A DNA stretch of 64,000 bases from BOG-994 sp049514215 (lineage in GTDB: Bacteria > Pseudomonadota > Gammaproteobacteria > Burkholderiales > Burkholderiaceae_D): NCBI GenBank assembly GCA_049514215.1, contig JBEKVI010000010.1, positions 1 through 64,000 of the forward strand. Direction: 5' to 3'. The notes beneath the pieces were generated by a model. That model saw only the letters and a program-made list of their open reading frames with translations, did not search any database and was not told the DNA's origin. The stretch's first letter is position 1. Each line of letters begins with the position of its first letter. A program made the position numbers and the translations under genes. Shown here piece by piece: positions 35,385 through 44,807 of the stretch.

Positions 35385-36179
35385 TTAGCTCATCACGCTG
35401 CCGCCGTCGACATTCAGAGTCTGGGCCGTAATGTAACCTGCTTCGGGGCTCGCAAGGAAGACGGCAGCGCCGGCAATGTCCTGGGGCAATCCCATGCGCC
35501 CAAGCGGAACCGCCTTGGCCACGGCGATTTTCTTCTCTCCCAAGACGCGATTTTCGTATCGCGCGAACAAGGCGTCGACCCGATCCCACATCGGCGTATC
35601 GACCACCCCTGGTGCGATCGCGTTGACCCGGATGCCATGCGGGGCCATGGCCAAGGCTGCGGACTGCGTATAACTGATCACCGCGGCCTTGGTGGCACAG
35701 TAGTGTGCAACGAGCGCTTCCCCGCGGCGCCCCGCCTGGGATGCAAGATTGATCACGCTTGCGCCTTCGCGTCCGCGCTCGACCATGTGGGCGAGGACCG
35801 CTTGCATCGTGAAGAACATCCCCTTGACGTTGATGTCAAAAAGGCGTGTATACATCGCCTCGCCCGACTCCAGAAGCGGCGCGAGATCGAAGACGGCGGC
35901 GTTATTAAAGAGGATGTCCAGATCGCCGTAACGCGCAACGGCCTCCGAAACCAGGTCGGGCAGAAGTTTCACGTCCGCGACGTCGGCGCAGCGGTAGAAA
36001 ACACGTCCGGGGAAGGCGGCCAGAAGCGCCGCAAGCGCTGGCCCCGGTTGGGGCCGGATGTCCGTGACCGTACAACGGGCACCCTCGGCCAGGTAGGCTG
36101 CAGTCACGGCCAGGCCGATTCCTCCGTCGGCTCCGGTCAGAAGGGCGTGGCGATTGGCAAGGCGTCCCGATGCAGCCAT
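35385..36179 (-). CDS. SDR polyol dehydrogenase (sorbitol/L-iditol 2-dehydrogenase-like)
   Basis: 264-residue classical SDR: TGADGGIG (15-22), NNAA (about 91-94), Ser/Tyr/Lys site with YCATK, and PGVVDTPMWD as in SmoS/L-iditol 2-dehydrogenase. Asp40 after the second strand suggests NAD+. The ATG overlaps the TGA of the preceding dehydrogenase gene by one base (TGATG). Position in an ABC-polyol operon supports oxidation of sorbitol or galactitol to a ketose. Confidence 0.9.
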   Translation of the reverse strand: MAASGRLANRHALLTGADGGIGLAVTAAYLAEGARCTVTDIRPQPGPALAALLAAFPGRVFYRCADVADVKLLPDLVSEAVARYGDLDILFNNAAVFDLAPLLESGEAMYTRLFDINVKGMFFTMQAVLAHMVERGREGASVINLASQAGRRGEALVAHYCATKAAVISYTQSAALAMAPHGIRVNAIAPGVVDTPMWDRVDALFARYENRVLGEKKIAVAKAVPLGRMGLPQDIAGAAVFLASPEAGYITAQTLNVDGGSVMS

Positions 36180-37561
36180 CAGGATCCCCGCGCTTCAAAA
36201 TCGCGCACATCCAAAAGCGCTGCGCGCAGCGCGCCAATGAGCCTCTCGTCTCCCGCCAAAGGCCCCCAAAGTACCGGGTTGGCGCAAAAGGCCTCCAGGG
36301 GGTCGTTGCTCGCAAAAAACGCATGCGCTGCCGCGGGATCCATACCCTGATCTTCATACTGAAACGGAAGCCGGTTATCGTGCCAACGCTCCAAGAAGAC
36401 AAAAAAAAGCGCGGGCAGGACGGCCGTCTTGGCGATAGAGGCCCCCGCTGCCAGCCGCTCTTGCAAGGTCGGCACGATGAAACCGGGAATCTTGGAGAAG
36501 CCGTCCATGGCCACGCGCTGATTTGTATCCCTGAGGTAGGGGTTCGAGAATCGGTGCAAGACGACGTCGCGGTAAGCGTTCAAATCGATCGGGCTGGGCC
36601 GCCCGGATAGAGACAAGCAGGCGATCGCATCCTCGGTTACATACTCGTAGGCCATACGTCGAATCGCATCAATGCGGACTCCCTCGTGAATGTAATGGAG
36701 CCCAAGGAGCGTCGCGGCCCACGCGATGCACGAGTGGCTCGCATTCAAGATCCGGATTTTGGCTTCCTCGAAGGGCAGCACCGAGTCGACCAGTTGGACC
36801 CCTACTCTTTCCCAGTCCGGTCTGGGCGTACAGAAGTCGTCCTCAATGACCCATTGGATGAAGTCCTCGGCCATGACGGGAGCCTGATCATCCCAATGCA
36901 CGGCGGCACGAACGCGCGGTCCCACATCCGGCCCGGGTCTTGGGGTAATGCGATCCACCATGGCGTTCGGGCAGGTGGTATTGGCGATCACCCAATCGCC
37001 CAGGGCATCCTCGTGTCGACGGGCCAGAAAATCCATGAGCCCGAGTCGAAAGCGCTCGCCATTGCTACGAAGGTTGTCGCAATTAAGCAGCGTCACGGCC
37101 GGGCCGCCACGACGCATGCGCTCCCTCAAGATGGCCGCGATGGCGCCGTAGATCGTCTGCCGGCTTCGGCCATCCAGATCGCTTTGCAGATCGGGCGCGC
37201 GAAGATCAAGCCGATTCTTGGGGTCGAGGTAGTAGCCCGCCTCGGTTACGGTAAAAGAGATGATCGCAGTGCTTGGATCGGCTCCGACCTCGGTGAGGCC
37301 AGTCAGTTGCGCATCATAGGGGACGATTTTTTGGATGGCGTGCACGCGCTCGTAGGAGTGCGTCCCCTCGGGTGAAATCGTCTCGACCGTGTACTGCCCA
37401 TTCTGCCGGAGGAGCGCTTCAAGCGTGTCGGCCATGTCGGGACGGATATTGCCCGCGGCGATGGACCAGTTCAGATCACCGGCGTTGATCAAATGATTCA
37501 GATAGACCGCCTGATGGGCTCGATGGAACGATCCCAGTCCGATGTGCAGGATGAGGTTCAC
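36179..37561 (-). CDS. Mannitol dehydrogenase family protein, probably D-arabinitol 4-dehydrogenase
   Basis: 460-residue polyol-specific long-chain dehydrogenase. NAD-binding GLGSFHRAHQAVY (8-20) and the catalytic motif KIRILNASHS with Lys268, Asn273 and His276 are intact. The N-terminal WSIAAGNIRPDM and the QNGQYTVETISPEG segment look closer to DalD-type D-arabinitol dehydrogenases than to mannitol dehydrogenase MtlK, whose N-terminus is longer; this choice is tentative. It would oxidise the polyol to D-xylulose or fructose with NAD+. Located 8 bp after the ATPase gene. Confidence 0.88.
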   Translation of the reverse strand: MNLILHIGLGSFHRAHQAVYLNHLINAGDLNWSIAAGNIRPDMADTLEALLRQNGQYTVETISPEGTHSYERVHAIQKIVPYDAQLTGLTEVGADPSTAIISFTVTEAGYYLDPKNRLDLRAPDLQSDLDGRSRQTIYGAIAAILRERMRRGGPAVTLLNCDNLRSNGERFRLGLMDFLARRHEDALGDWVIANTTCPNAMVDRITPRPGPDVGPRVRAAVHWDDQAPVMAEDFIQWVIEDDFCTPRPDWERVGVQLVDSVLPFEEAKIRILNASHSCIAWAATLLGLHYIHEGVRIDAIRRMAYEYVTEDAIACLSLSGRPSPIDLNAYRDVVLHRFSNPYLRDTNQRVAMDGFSKIPGFIVPTLQERLAAGASIAKTAVLPALFFVFLERWHDNRLPFQYEDQGMDPAAAHAFFASNDPLEAFCANPVLWGPLAGDERLIGALRAALLDVRDFEARGS

Positions 37562-37569
37562 GCAAAGCC

Positions 37570-38631
37570 CTAACGCGCTGCGGCCACGGCAAGACCCTCG
37601 CGATTGAAGAGATGAAAAGAGCCCGCTGTGAAGTCCAGGCCCACCGTGTCATTGACCTGCAATGCGGAGCGTTCATGTTCACGCGCGACGATCTGAACAC
37701 CCGGGTTTGCCATGGCCGAGGGATCGGACGCGACAAAGTAGATGAGAGTGTCGGCTCCCAGCGATTCGACGACTTCAACTCTCGCGCTGAGCTTTCCTTG
37801 GCCTAGAGGCCGCACTAGCACGTGCTCGGGGCGGATGCCAATGGCGCCGTCCAAACCATCCGGCGCACCCACCAGTTTGGCCAGCGGCGGCAGCGCCGCG
37901 GTTTCGATGACGTTCATCTTCGGCGTGCCGATGAACTGTGCAACGAACCGATTCGCGGGCCGATCGTAGAGATCGAGGGGCGAGCCGACCTGCTCGATGG
38001 CCCCATCGCGCAGCACCACGACGCGGTCTGCCATCGTCATGGCCTCTACTTGATCGTGTGTGACGTAGATCGATGTGGCACCCAGTTCCCGATGGAGCTT
38101 GGTGATTTCAACACGCGTCTGGCCCCTAAGCGCGGCGTCCAGATTCGACAAGGGTTCGTCGAAGAGAAACACCTTTGGCGATCGAACGATGGCCCGACCG
38201 ATCGCGACGCGTTGACGCTGCCCCCCCGAGAGTTCGCGCGGGGTGCGCGCTAGATAGGGGCCCAGGTTCAAGATCTCGGCGGCACGTTGAACCTTTTCGG
38301 CAATCGTGGCGCGATCGACGCGGGCCAGGCGCAGGGCAAACGACATATTGTCCGCCACGCTCATGTGCGGATAAAGCGCATACGATTGAAAGACCATCGC
38401 CAAATCGCGTTTGGCCGCCGCGAGACGAGTGATATCCCTCCCATCGAGGCGAAGGCTCCCCTGATCAATGGTTTCGAGGCCGGCGATGAGCCGCAAAAGC
38501 GTCGACTTCCCACAACCCGAAGGGCCGACGAAGACGACGAACTCGCCCTTTTCGATTTGGAGTTCGATACCCTTGATCGCCCGGTGCAACCCGAAGGATT
38601 TCTCGACGCCATGCAACTCCAGAAAGGACAT
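37570..38631 (-). CDS. Polyol ABC transporter ATP-binding protein (SmoK/MtlK/UgpC type)
   Basis: 353-residue MalK-type ATPase: Walker A GPSGCGKST, Q-loop MVFQSYALYPHM, signature LSGGQRQRVAIGRAI, Walker B VFLFDEPLSNLD, followed by a C-terminal OB-fold/TOBE domain (GIRPEHV). Together with the two permeases and binding protein it forms a CUT1 sugar-alcohol importer. Same strand, 16 bp after the permease gene. Confidence 0.92.
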   Translation of the reverse strand: MSFLELHGVEKSFGLHRAIKGIELQIEKGEFVVFVGPSGCGKSTLLRLIAGLETIDQGSLRLDGRDITRLAAAKRDLAMVFQSYALYPHMSVADNMSFALRLARVDRATIAEKVQRAAEILNLGPYLARTPRELSGGQRQRVAIGRAIVRSPKVFLFDEPLSNLDAALRGQTRVEITKLHRELGATSIYVTHDQVEAMTMADRVVVLRDGAIEQVGSPLDLYDRPANRFVAQFIGTPKMNVIETAALPPLAKLVGAPDGLDGAIGIRPEHVLVRPLGQGKLSARVEVVESLGADTLIYFVASDPSAMANPGVQIVAREHERSALQVNDTVGLDFTAGSFHLFNREGLAVAAAR

Positions 38632-38647
38632 GTTGGGCCTCTTGGTT

Positions 38648-39463
38648 CTATTTGACTGCGCCGAACGTCAAGCCCTGCACCAACTGCTTCTGGCTGAACC
38701 ACCCAAAAACGACGATGGGTGCGATCGCAAGTAAGGAGGCAGCCGAAAGCTTCGCCCAGAAAAGACCTTCAGGACTGGAATAGGAAGCAATCAAGGTAGC
38801 CAGCGTCCCTGCCCTGGCCGAGCTCAGATTCAGTGCCCAGAAGGCCTCGTTCCAGCTCAAGACCAGGCACAGCAGCCCACACGAGGAAATCCCACCCAAA
38901 CCGAGCGGAAGGATGATGTTCCGAAATTCGCCCCAGACGGTCGCTCCGTCCATGCGCGCGGCTTCCAGAATCTCGCCCGGGATGTCCTTGAAATGGGAAT
39001 ACAGCATCCACACCATGATCGGCAGGTTCGAAAGCGTGAACACCGCGATGAGCGCCAGGCGCGTGTCCAGAAGATTCAGCGTCTGGGCGATGACATAGAC
39101 GGGAACGAGAGCGCCGACCGCGGGCATCATCTTCGTCGACAACATCCACATCAATACATCGCGGGTCCAGCGCGTGCGAAAGAACGCCATCGAGTAGGCC
39201 GCTGGCGCCGCGATGACGAGCCCAACAAGCGTTGAGACCACGCTTGTGATGATCGAGTTACGGGCGTAGAGAAGATAGTCACTGCGGACCTGAACCTCGG
39301 TGAAATTCTCGAGGGTCGGAGTGAAAAACAAGGCCGGGGGCACCTGGATGGCCTGCAACTCGGTCTTAAAGGCGGTCAGAAACAACCAGAACAAGGGAAA
39401 TACCAGGATCAGTGTCACAAGCCACGCAACGAAAGTACGCACGATCAGGGCGAAGCGGATCAT
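38648..39463 (-). CDS. Polyol ABC transporter permease (SmoG/MtlG type)
   Basis: 271-residue CUT1 permease with six helices. The EAA loop EAARMDGATVWGEFRNIILP (about residues 168-187) contacts the ATPase, and the N-terminal VFPLFWLFLTAFKTE is typical of MalG-like subunits. Its start is 7 bp after the preceding permease gene. Confidence 0.92.
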   Translation of the reverse strand: MIRFALIVRTFVAWLVTLILVFPLFWLFLTAFKTELQAIQVPPALFFTPTLENFTEVQVRSDYLLYARNSIITSVVSTLVGLVIAAPAAYSMAFFRTRWTRDVLMWMLSTKMMPAVGALVPVYVIAQTLNLLDTRLALIAVFTLSNLPIMVWMLYSHFKDIPGEILEAARMDGATVWGEFRNIILPLGLGGISSCGLLCLVLSWNEAFWALNLSSARAGTLATLIASYSSPEGLFWAKLSAASLLAIAPIVVFGWFSQKQLVQGLTFGAVK

Positions 39464-39470
39464 GCACGGC

Positions 39471-40331
39471 TCACTTGTCGAGATTCTTGCCGATCATCCG
39501 GATAAGGAAGATCGCGGCGATATTGGCCAGCACGACTGCGAACAGGGCGCCGGCCGACGCGACCCCGACATCGAAATTCATGAGCGCCTGCTTGAAGATC
39601 AGAAAAGCGACATTCGTGCTGGCGTTTCCGGGTCCGCCTCCGGTGGTGGTGAAGATTTCGGCAAAGATACTCAGCAGGAAAATCATCTCGATCATGATGA
39701 CGACCGCGATGGCCCGTCCCAGATGGGGCAGCACCAGAAACCAGAAACGCTGCAGGGCATTGGCACCGTCCATGCGCGCGGCCTCGAGTTGCTCCATGTC
39801 GAGCGACTGCAGTGACGTAATAAAAATCAGGCAGGCGAACGGCAGCCACTGCCAGGCCACCATGACGATGATCGACGTGAGGGGAAAGTCGGTCAACCAG
39901 TCGATTGGGGTCGCACCAACTGCAAGACTCAGTTGGGCGAAGATCCCGTAGATGGGGTTCATCATCATGTGCTTCCAGAGCAGCGCGTTTGCCGTTGGCA
40001 TGACAAAGAACGGGGAGATGAGAAGTAGACGCACGACCGCGCGCCCTGGAAATGGCGCGTTTACGAGCAGTGCGAGCGCGACTCCGAACACGACGGTGAT
40101 CGCGATGACCGAGGTCAGAAGGAGAATCGTATTGAGCACGGACGGCCCGAAATCGGGGTCCGTCACGAAATACTCGAAGTTCGACAGACCGATGAATTCG
40201 TGCTCACCGGGTTGCATCAGGTTGTAGCGGATCACCGAAAAATACAGTGTCATGACCAGAGGCACGATCATCCACACGAACAGCGACACGACCGCTGGAG
40301 CGAGGAGAGCTCGGGGCAAGAGGCGATTCAT
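39471..40331 (-). CDS. Polyol ABC transporter permease (SmoF/MtlF type)
   Basis: 286-residue CUT1 permease of the MalF/UgpA type, six helices, EAA loop EAARMDGANALQRFWFLVLP. The start is set at ATG 40331 (M-N-R-L-L-P-R); the frame is open to 40409 but that part overlaps the intercistronic hairpin and looks non-coding. First permease after the binding-protein gene. Confidence 0.9.
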   Translation of the reverse strand: MNRLLPRALLAPAVVSLFVWMIVPLVMTLYFSVIRYNLMQPGEHEFIGLSNFEYFVTDPDFGPSVLNTILLLTSVIAITVVFGVALALLVNAPFPGRAVVRLLLISPFFVMPTANALLWKHMMMNPIYGIFAQLSLAVGATPIDWLTDFPLTSIIVMVAWQWLPFACLIFITSLQSLDMEQLEAARMDGANALQRFWFLVLPHLGRAIAVVIMIEMIFLLSIFAEIFTTTGGGPGNASTNVAFLIFKQALMNFDVGVASAGALFAVVLANIAAIFLIRMIGKNLDK

Positions 40332-40396
40332 GCGCGCGCGATGGTAGCGGCTTGTTCCTGGACTGAAGTAATCCGGATGCGGTGCCCGAGCGATGT

Positions 40397-40431
40397 GTCC
40401 ACGGCGCAAAAAGCCTAAGGAAGCCGTGGAC
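40397..40431 (-). repeat. Intercistronic hairpin between polyol binding-protein and permease genes
   Basis: Perfect 9-bp inverted repeat GTCCACGGC / GCCGTGGAC with a 17-base loop, 10 bp after the binding-protein stop. Expected to stabilise the upstream message or reduce read-through. Same placement as the hairpin after the Liv-type binding-protein gene. Confidence 0.6.
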
Positions 40432-40441
40432 CCCGCATGAC

Positions 40442-41746
40442 CTATTTGTAGTAGTCCGCCTTGCGCATTTCGCGGTCCGCCGCGTTCTGGCCGGCGGCGA
40501 GCGCCGCGTCGACCGTCTCCTTGCCCGCGAGCGCCGCGCTCATTTGCTGCCCAACTGCAATACCGATCGCCTGAAACTCGGGAATGGCGGCAAACTGGAC
40601 ACCCACGTAAGGACTCTTGGGCAAGGTGCTGTCATTTGGATTGGCGGAATCAATGGCCTTTTTCTCCGCGTCGGCGAATTTCGCCGCCTTCTGGAAATCC
40701 GGATTTTGATAGGTCGAGGCGCGCGTGCCGGTGGGCACAGTGGCCCAGCTGGTCTGGGACGCCACCAACTTGATGTATTCCTTCGATGTGGCCCAGTTGA
40801 TGAACTTTTGTGCCGCATCCGCGTTCTTGGTGCTGACCGGGATTCCAAGGGCCCATGCCCAGAGCCAGTTTGCGCCCTTGGGCGTGACCGCGACCGGTGC
40901 CTGGGCGAAGGCAACCTTGTCGGCGACCTTGCTTTGTTTGGGGTCGCTGACGAACGATGCGGCAATGGTGGCGTCCACCCACATGCCACATTTGCCTTGG
41001 CTATAGAGCGCGAGAATCTCATTGAAGCTATTGGCCGAGGATCCGGGTGGGCCGTCCTTTTTCATGAGATCAACGTAGAAGGTAATGGCGTCGTGCCACG
41101 GCTTCGTGTTGAGTTGGGGCTTCCAACTCATGTCAAACCACTGACCCCCATAGGTATTGACGAGGGTCGTGAGTAAAGCCATGTTGTCGCCCCATCCGGG
41201 CTTGCCTCTGAGGCAGATCCCATAGACCCCGGTGGCTGGATCCGTGATCTTGTCGGCGATATCGCGGACCTGGTCCCAAGTCGGCCTCTCGGGCATCGTC
41301 ATTCCCGCCTTTTGGACCAAATCGGAGCGATACATGAGCATCGAACTCTCCCCGTAGAACGGGGCGGCGTAGAGCTTCCCATCAACCGACAGTCCATTGC
41401 GGATCGAAGGCAGAAGGTCGTTTACGTCGTAATTCGCGTCGGGCTTGATCTCCTTTAGCCAGCCCTTCTTGCCCCAGATCGGCGTCTCGTACATGCCAAT
41501 CGTCATGATGTCGAATTGGCCGCCCTTGGTTGCGATGTCCGTGGTCACGCGCTGGCGCAATACGCCCTCCTCGAGGGTCACCCACTTCACTTTGATGTCC
41601 GGGTTCGCCTCTTCGAAGAACTTCGTGAGCTTTTGCATCTCGATCATGTGAGGGTTGTTGACCGTGGCAATCACGAGATCGGTTGCCGAGGCAACGCTAG
41701 CGCACGTCAGACCGAGGACCAGGACGAAAAGTGGCTTTAGCTTCAT
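40442..41746 (-). CDS. Polyol ABC transporter substrate-binding protein (SmoE/MtlE type)
   Basis: 434-residue extracellular solute-binding protein family 1. Signal peptide 1-21 (K-L-K-P-L-F-V-L-V-L-G, ending A-S-A). Mature N-terminus VIATVNNPHMIEMQKLTKFFEE and the FDIMTIGMYETPIWGKKGWL segment are typical of sorbitol/mannitol-binding proteins SmoE/MtlE. First gene of the operon; the promoter and palindrome lie just upstream. Confidence 0.93.
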   Translation of the reverse strand: MKLKPLFVLVLGLTCASVASATDLVIATVNNPHMIEMQKLTKFFEEANPDIKVKWVTLEEGVLRQRVTTDIATKGGQFDIMTIGMYETPIWGKKGWLKEIKPDANYDVNDLLPSIRNGLSVDGKLYAAPFYGESSMLMYRSDLVQKAGMTMPERPTWDQVRDIADKITDPATGVYGICLRGKPGWGDNMALLTTLVNTYGGQWFDMSWKPQLNTKPWHDAITFYVDLMKKDGPPGSSANSFNEILALYSQGKCGMWVDATIAASFVSDPKQSKVADKVAFAQAPVAVTPKGANWLWAWALGIPVSTKNADAAQKFINWATSKEYIKLVASQTSWATVPTGTRASTYQNPDFQKAAKFADAEKKAIDSANPNDSTLPKSPYVGVQFAAIPEFQAIGIAVGQQMSAALAGKETVDAALAAGQNAADREMRKADYYK

Positions 41747-42333
41747 GGCGGCTGTCTCTCTTAGGGCGGCCCGTGAGGGCTCGATTTATAAGGTCCGCTT
41801 GAATCAGCAAGCGTCCGATGCGCAGGATTCTATTCCGCACTTTGCGGGCGATCTGATACGCATTCGTTGGAATGCAGATACTTTTTTGTACGGCTTTGCA
41901 GCATTTCTCAGGGATTCGACGCAATCGCGTACCGAGCCCTTCCTGAGCCGCCCCGCCGAACGAAGACGGCTACCGGAGCCGTCCAGCATCCGTGGGGCGC
42001 TGCCGGATGCGGGGCACATAAAGACCGTTGATTCGGAAATGACGTGCTTATTTGCACTCTGCAAGGACGAGCCCTGTGCGCTCGACCGCGGAGGGCCAGC
42101 CGACGGTAAACATGCACATTCGAGTCATCGTCTCGCCGCGCATTTTGGAGCAGGTTCTCTTCGGGCGGGCAGCGCTACCCGAGCTCGGGTGAAGGCATCG
42201 GTTAGCCCCGAATCTGGGATCCGCCATGGGCATACTTGTTGCTTCTGTTCGCATATTTGCGCGGCTTCCCCGTTTTTCTGCCGAAAGACGCGGGAACCGC
42301 GTCCCAAAGTTCGATTTGAGGTCAGGAAAAGTC
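41747..42333. other. Divergent intergenic region before the polyol operon
   Basis: About 590 bp. The polyol operon promoter region (41785-41813) is at its left end. Open frames across the rest lack motifs. Near 42320 is AGGAAAAG for the DUF6647 gene. Confidence 0.5.
41785..41813 (-). promoter_or_regulatory. Candidate polyol operon promoter with overlapping palindrome
   Basis: On the minus strand TATAAA (41790-41785) lies about 40 bp before the binding-protein ATG. Just upstream, CGCTTG-N6-CAAGCG (41796-41813, perfect 6-bp arms) covers the -35 position, where no good TTGACA exists. This fits control by an activator or repressor such as the locus's AraC protein. The link is inferred. Confidence 0.45.
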
Positions 42334-42774
42334 ATGGACGAATTATTCGCGGCTCTACTTTCATGGGCGGTGACGCTCTCAGGTTATCCCACGCCCGCTC
42401 AGCAGCCCGAAGTGGTGTCGGTTCCCCACGCTTTTTTCGTCGAGCAGGCCTGTGGGGGGCATGAGTGCAGGGTGTACGGCTGGTATGCGGGCGGCCGCAA
42501 GCTCTATCTCGACGAACGCATGGATCCCCAGAACGACCTGCTTGCGTCCTCGGTCGTCGTACACGAGATGGTGCATTATCTCCAGGGTCTCGCGCGTAAC
42601 GGTGGGGTTCCCGCTCGCGGAGCAGCCTTTGGGGAGCGCATGTCCTGCCCTGATGCGATCGCCGACGAGCGCGAGGCCTACGGGGTTCAGAAGGAATACC
42701 TTCTTCGCTACGGTGTCTACCAACCCGTGGGCATCTCCATGCTCAACGTGGGCTGCAGCCCCGATCAGAAGTAA
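42334..42774 (+). CDS. DUF6647 family putative metallopeptidase
   Basis: 146 residues. The zinc-peptidase motif HEMVH (in VVVHEMVHYLQ, about residues 76-86) is followed by E-R-E-A-Y about 35 residues later, which could supply the third ligand. No clear cleavable signal, though the first 20 residues are hydrophobic (LFAALLSWAVTLSG). ATG 42334 with AGGAAAAG upstream; the frame is open further upstream. Substrate unknown. Confidence 0.75.
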   Translation: MDELFAALLSWAVTLSGYPTPAQQPEVVSVPHAFFVEQACGGHECRVYGWYAGGRKLYLDERMDPQNDLLASSVVVHEMVHYLQGLARNGGVPARGAAFGERMSCPDAIADEREAYGVQKEYLLRYGVYQPVGISMLNVGCSPDQK

Positions 42775-42996
42775 TCCGCGCTCGCTGCCCGAGCGACTGA
42801 TTGTCGGCGCTCCTGGTCGGGACGATGCCCGGTCGGGTACGCAGTCTGTCTGCGACGGATTGAATTGATGTCGCGGTTGCCGCGGATGCGCCTCGTGCCT
42901 GTTTCGCCACGGAAATTCACGAGCGCATAATGGCGCCGATTGTGAGGGGGGCCAGTCTGCCTGAACCCGGGCCTCTTCCCTCCAAAGGGAGTCAAG

Positions 42997-43383
42997 ATGG
43001 CCGTCAAAGTCGTGCGACTGGGTTCGCCTAGAACCGCCAACGAGGGGGTCCGCATTGGAACCGTGAGAAAACCACCGCGCGGCGTTCCGAAGCGTGAGTT
43101 TTCTAGCCGGGACTTCTATGATGTGTGGATGCCGGAGCTCTCGCCGTCGGTCGAACTCATGGCGCAAGCCAAGGCCGCAGAAACGCAGGCCGATTGGGAG
43201 CGGTTTATTCGCAAGTACCGCACGCAGATGAATCGACCTGAGAGCGCGCGGCTTTTGGATCTGCTTGCCTTGCTTTCAAAAGACGCCAACTTCGCGGTGG
43301 GTTGCTACTGCGAAGTGGAGTCCCGCTGTCACCGCTCGATTCTGAGAAAGTTGCTACAAGAGCGGGGCGCGACACTCGACTAA
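42997..43383 (+). CDS. DUF488 family protein
   Basis: 128-residue DUF488 protein. The core with R-E-F-x-S-R-D-F-Y-D-V-W-M-P-E-L-S-P near residue 35-50 and the C-terminal VGCYCEVESRCHRSIL (conserved C-x-C-x-x-x-x-x-C-H-R) mark the family, which is of unknown function and often close to stress genes. The AAAGGGAG ribosome-binding site supports the ATG. Convergent with chrA; a weak 6-bp hairpin lies at 43408-43425 between them. Confidence 0.88.
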   Translation: MAVKVVRLGSPRTANEGVRIGTVRKPPRGVPKREFSSRDFYDVWMPELSPSVELMAQAKAAETQADWERFIRKYRTQMNRPESARLLDLLALLSKDANFAVGCYCEVESRCHRSILRKLLQERGATLD

Positions 43384-43442
43384 CCAAGGCGAGAGCCCTC
43401 GCGAACACGCGAATGGATTTTCGCGGCCCTCCCCTCGGTGGA

Positions 43443-44660
43443 CTAGCCGATCGTCTGCAGAACCCATCCCAGAAGCGCACTGAAGAGCACGACGAGCCAG
43501 GGAGGCAGCTTCCAGAAAGAAAGCGCCCAGAGGTCCGCGAGCGCGAGGGCGAAGTCACTCCAACTCGTCACGCTTGTAGTCCATATGGGTCGATAAAGCG
43601 CGGCCAGCAGAAGTCCGACGACGGCCGCATTGATACCCGCCATCGCTTTGCGGGCCATGTTATTGGCCCGCAGCCGGTCCCACAGCGGAAGGATTCCTAG
43701 AATGAGAAGAGACCCAGGAAGAAAAAGCGCGAAGAGACTTAGCAGCGCGCCGATCCACCCCTTTGGTGCAGTTTGCAGCGATGCACCAAGAAAAGCCGCA
43801 AAGCTAAAGAGCGGTCCTGGCATCGCTTGTGTCGCCCCGTATCCTGCGAGAAATACTGGCTCGGAAATCCATCCTCGGCCCACGACCTCACTTTGAAGGA
43901 GGGGCAAGACGACGTGCCCTCCGCCAAAGACCAAGGCACCGGAGCGATAGAACACGTCGAGCACGGCAATCGTCGAGCTGGGCCAGAATCGCTCCCAGAG
44001 CGGCAAGCCCATCAAGATCATAAAAAAAAGCGCGACTAGATACGGCGCGAGGAGGCGAGAAACCATTGTCGGCAGTGGCCCCTGCGGCGTCTGGGTGAGA
44101 GGTTCCAAGAAGAACATGCCCGCCAATCCGGCTCCGACCAGGATTCCGAGCTGTCCCGCAGGCCCGGGCCAGGCGAGTGCGATTGCCGCTGAAAACGCTG
44201 CGGCCAACAGACGCAGCTTGTCCGAGCCCAAGCCGACGGCCATTGCCCAGACCGCCCGGGCGACAACGGCCACTGCAACGACTCGCAGTCCAACGAGCAC
44301 CCCGGAGGGAATGGCGGCCCCAAAATCGATGAGCCCAAGTGCCAAAACGACGAGGAAGGCGGCCGACGGCGCGGTAAATCCGGCCCAGGCCGCGACTGCG
44401 CCGAGGAAACCGGCCCGCGCATAGCCGATCGCGATCCCAAGCTGGCTGCTTGCCGGCCCGGGGAGAAATTGGCAGACGGCGAGGACGTCTGCGAAGCTCG
44501 CCTCGCTTAGCCAACCTCGCCGGGTTACGAACTCTTCCCGAAAATATCCGATATGGGCGAGCGGACCTCCGAACGAGGTCAACCCGAGTCGAAGAAACAC
44601 GGCCAATACAACCAGCGCCTCGTGCGGGGGACGGTTCGCGAAAGGAAGCTTGACTGGCAT
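43443..44660 (-). CDS. chrA: Chromate efflux transporter ChrA
   Basis: 405-residue long-chain CHR protein made of two homologous halves, each of about five to six helices. The N-half repeat (LGLTSFGGPLAHIGYFREEFV, then CQFLPGPASSQLGIAIGY) and the C-half repeat (GALVFGGGHVVLPLLQSEVV, then YGATQAMPGPLFSFAAFLG) both carry the FGGP/GGG and PGP motifs. It expels chromate with protons. No chrB regulator is adjacent. Full length. Confidence 0.94.
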   Translation of the reverse strand: MPVKLPFANRPPHEALVVLAVFLRLGLTSFGGPLAHIGYFREEFVTRRGWLSEASFADVLAVCQFLPGPASSQLGIAIGYARAGFLGAVAAWAGFTAPSAAFLVVLALGLIDFGAAIPSGVLVGLRVVAVAVVARAVWAMAVGLGSDKLRLLAAAFSAAIALAWPGPAGQLGILVGAGLAGMFFLEPLTQTPQGPLPTMVSRLLAPYLVALFFMILMGLPLWERFWPSSTIAVLDVFYRSGALVFGGGHVVLPLLQSEVVGRGWISEPVFLAGYGATQAMPGPLFSFAAFLGASLQTAPKGWIGALLSLFALFLPGSLLILGILPLWDRLRANNMARKAMAGINAAVVGLLLAALYRPIWTTSVTSWSDFALALADLWALSFWKLPPWLVVLFSALLGWVLQTIG

Positions 44661-44807
44661 CGGGAGGCGCTTGCCGAGATCAGCTTAAGAAATAAGCGGG
44701 TTCAACGAGACGGACTCGGGGAGGGCGGCCGCCGGCGCGGCGTCGAACACCCGTGAGCCGGCCGTACTGACCCGTCGCCAGATGCGGCAGGCTCACATCC
44801 CTAGGAT

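Noticed and set aside
43408..43425. Hairpin CGCGAA-N6-TTCGCG between DUF488 and chrA
   Set aside because: Only 6 bp and no T-run; too weak to call a terminator by itself.
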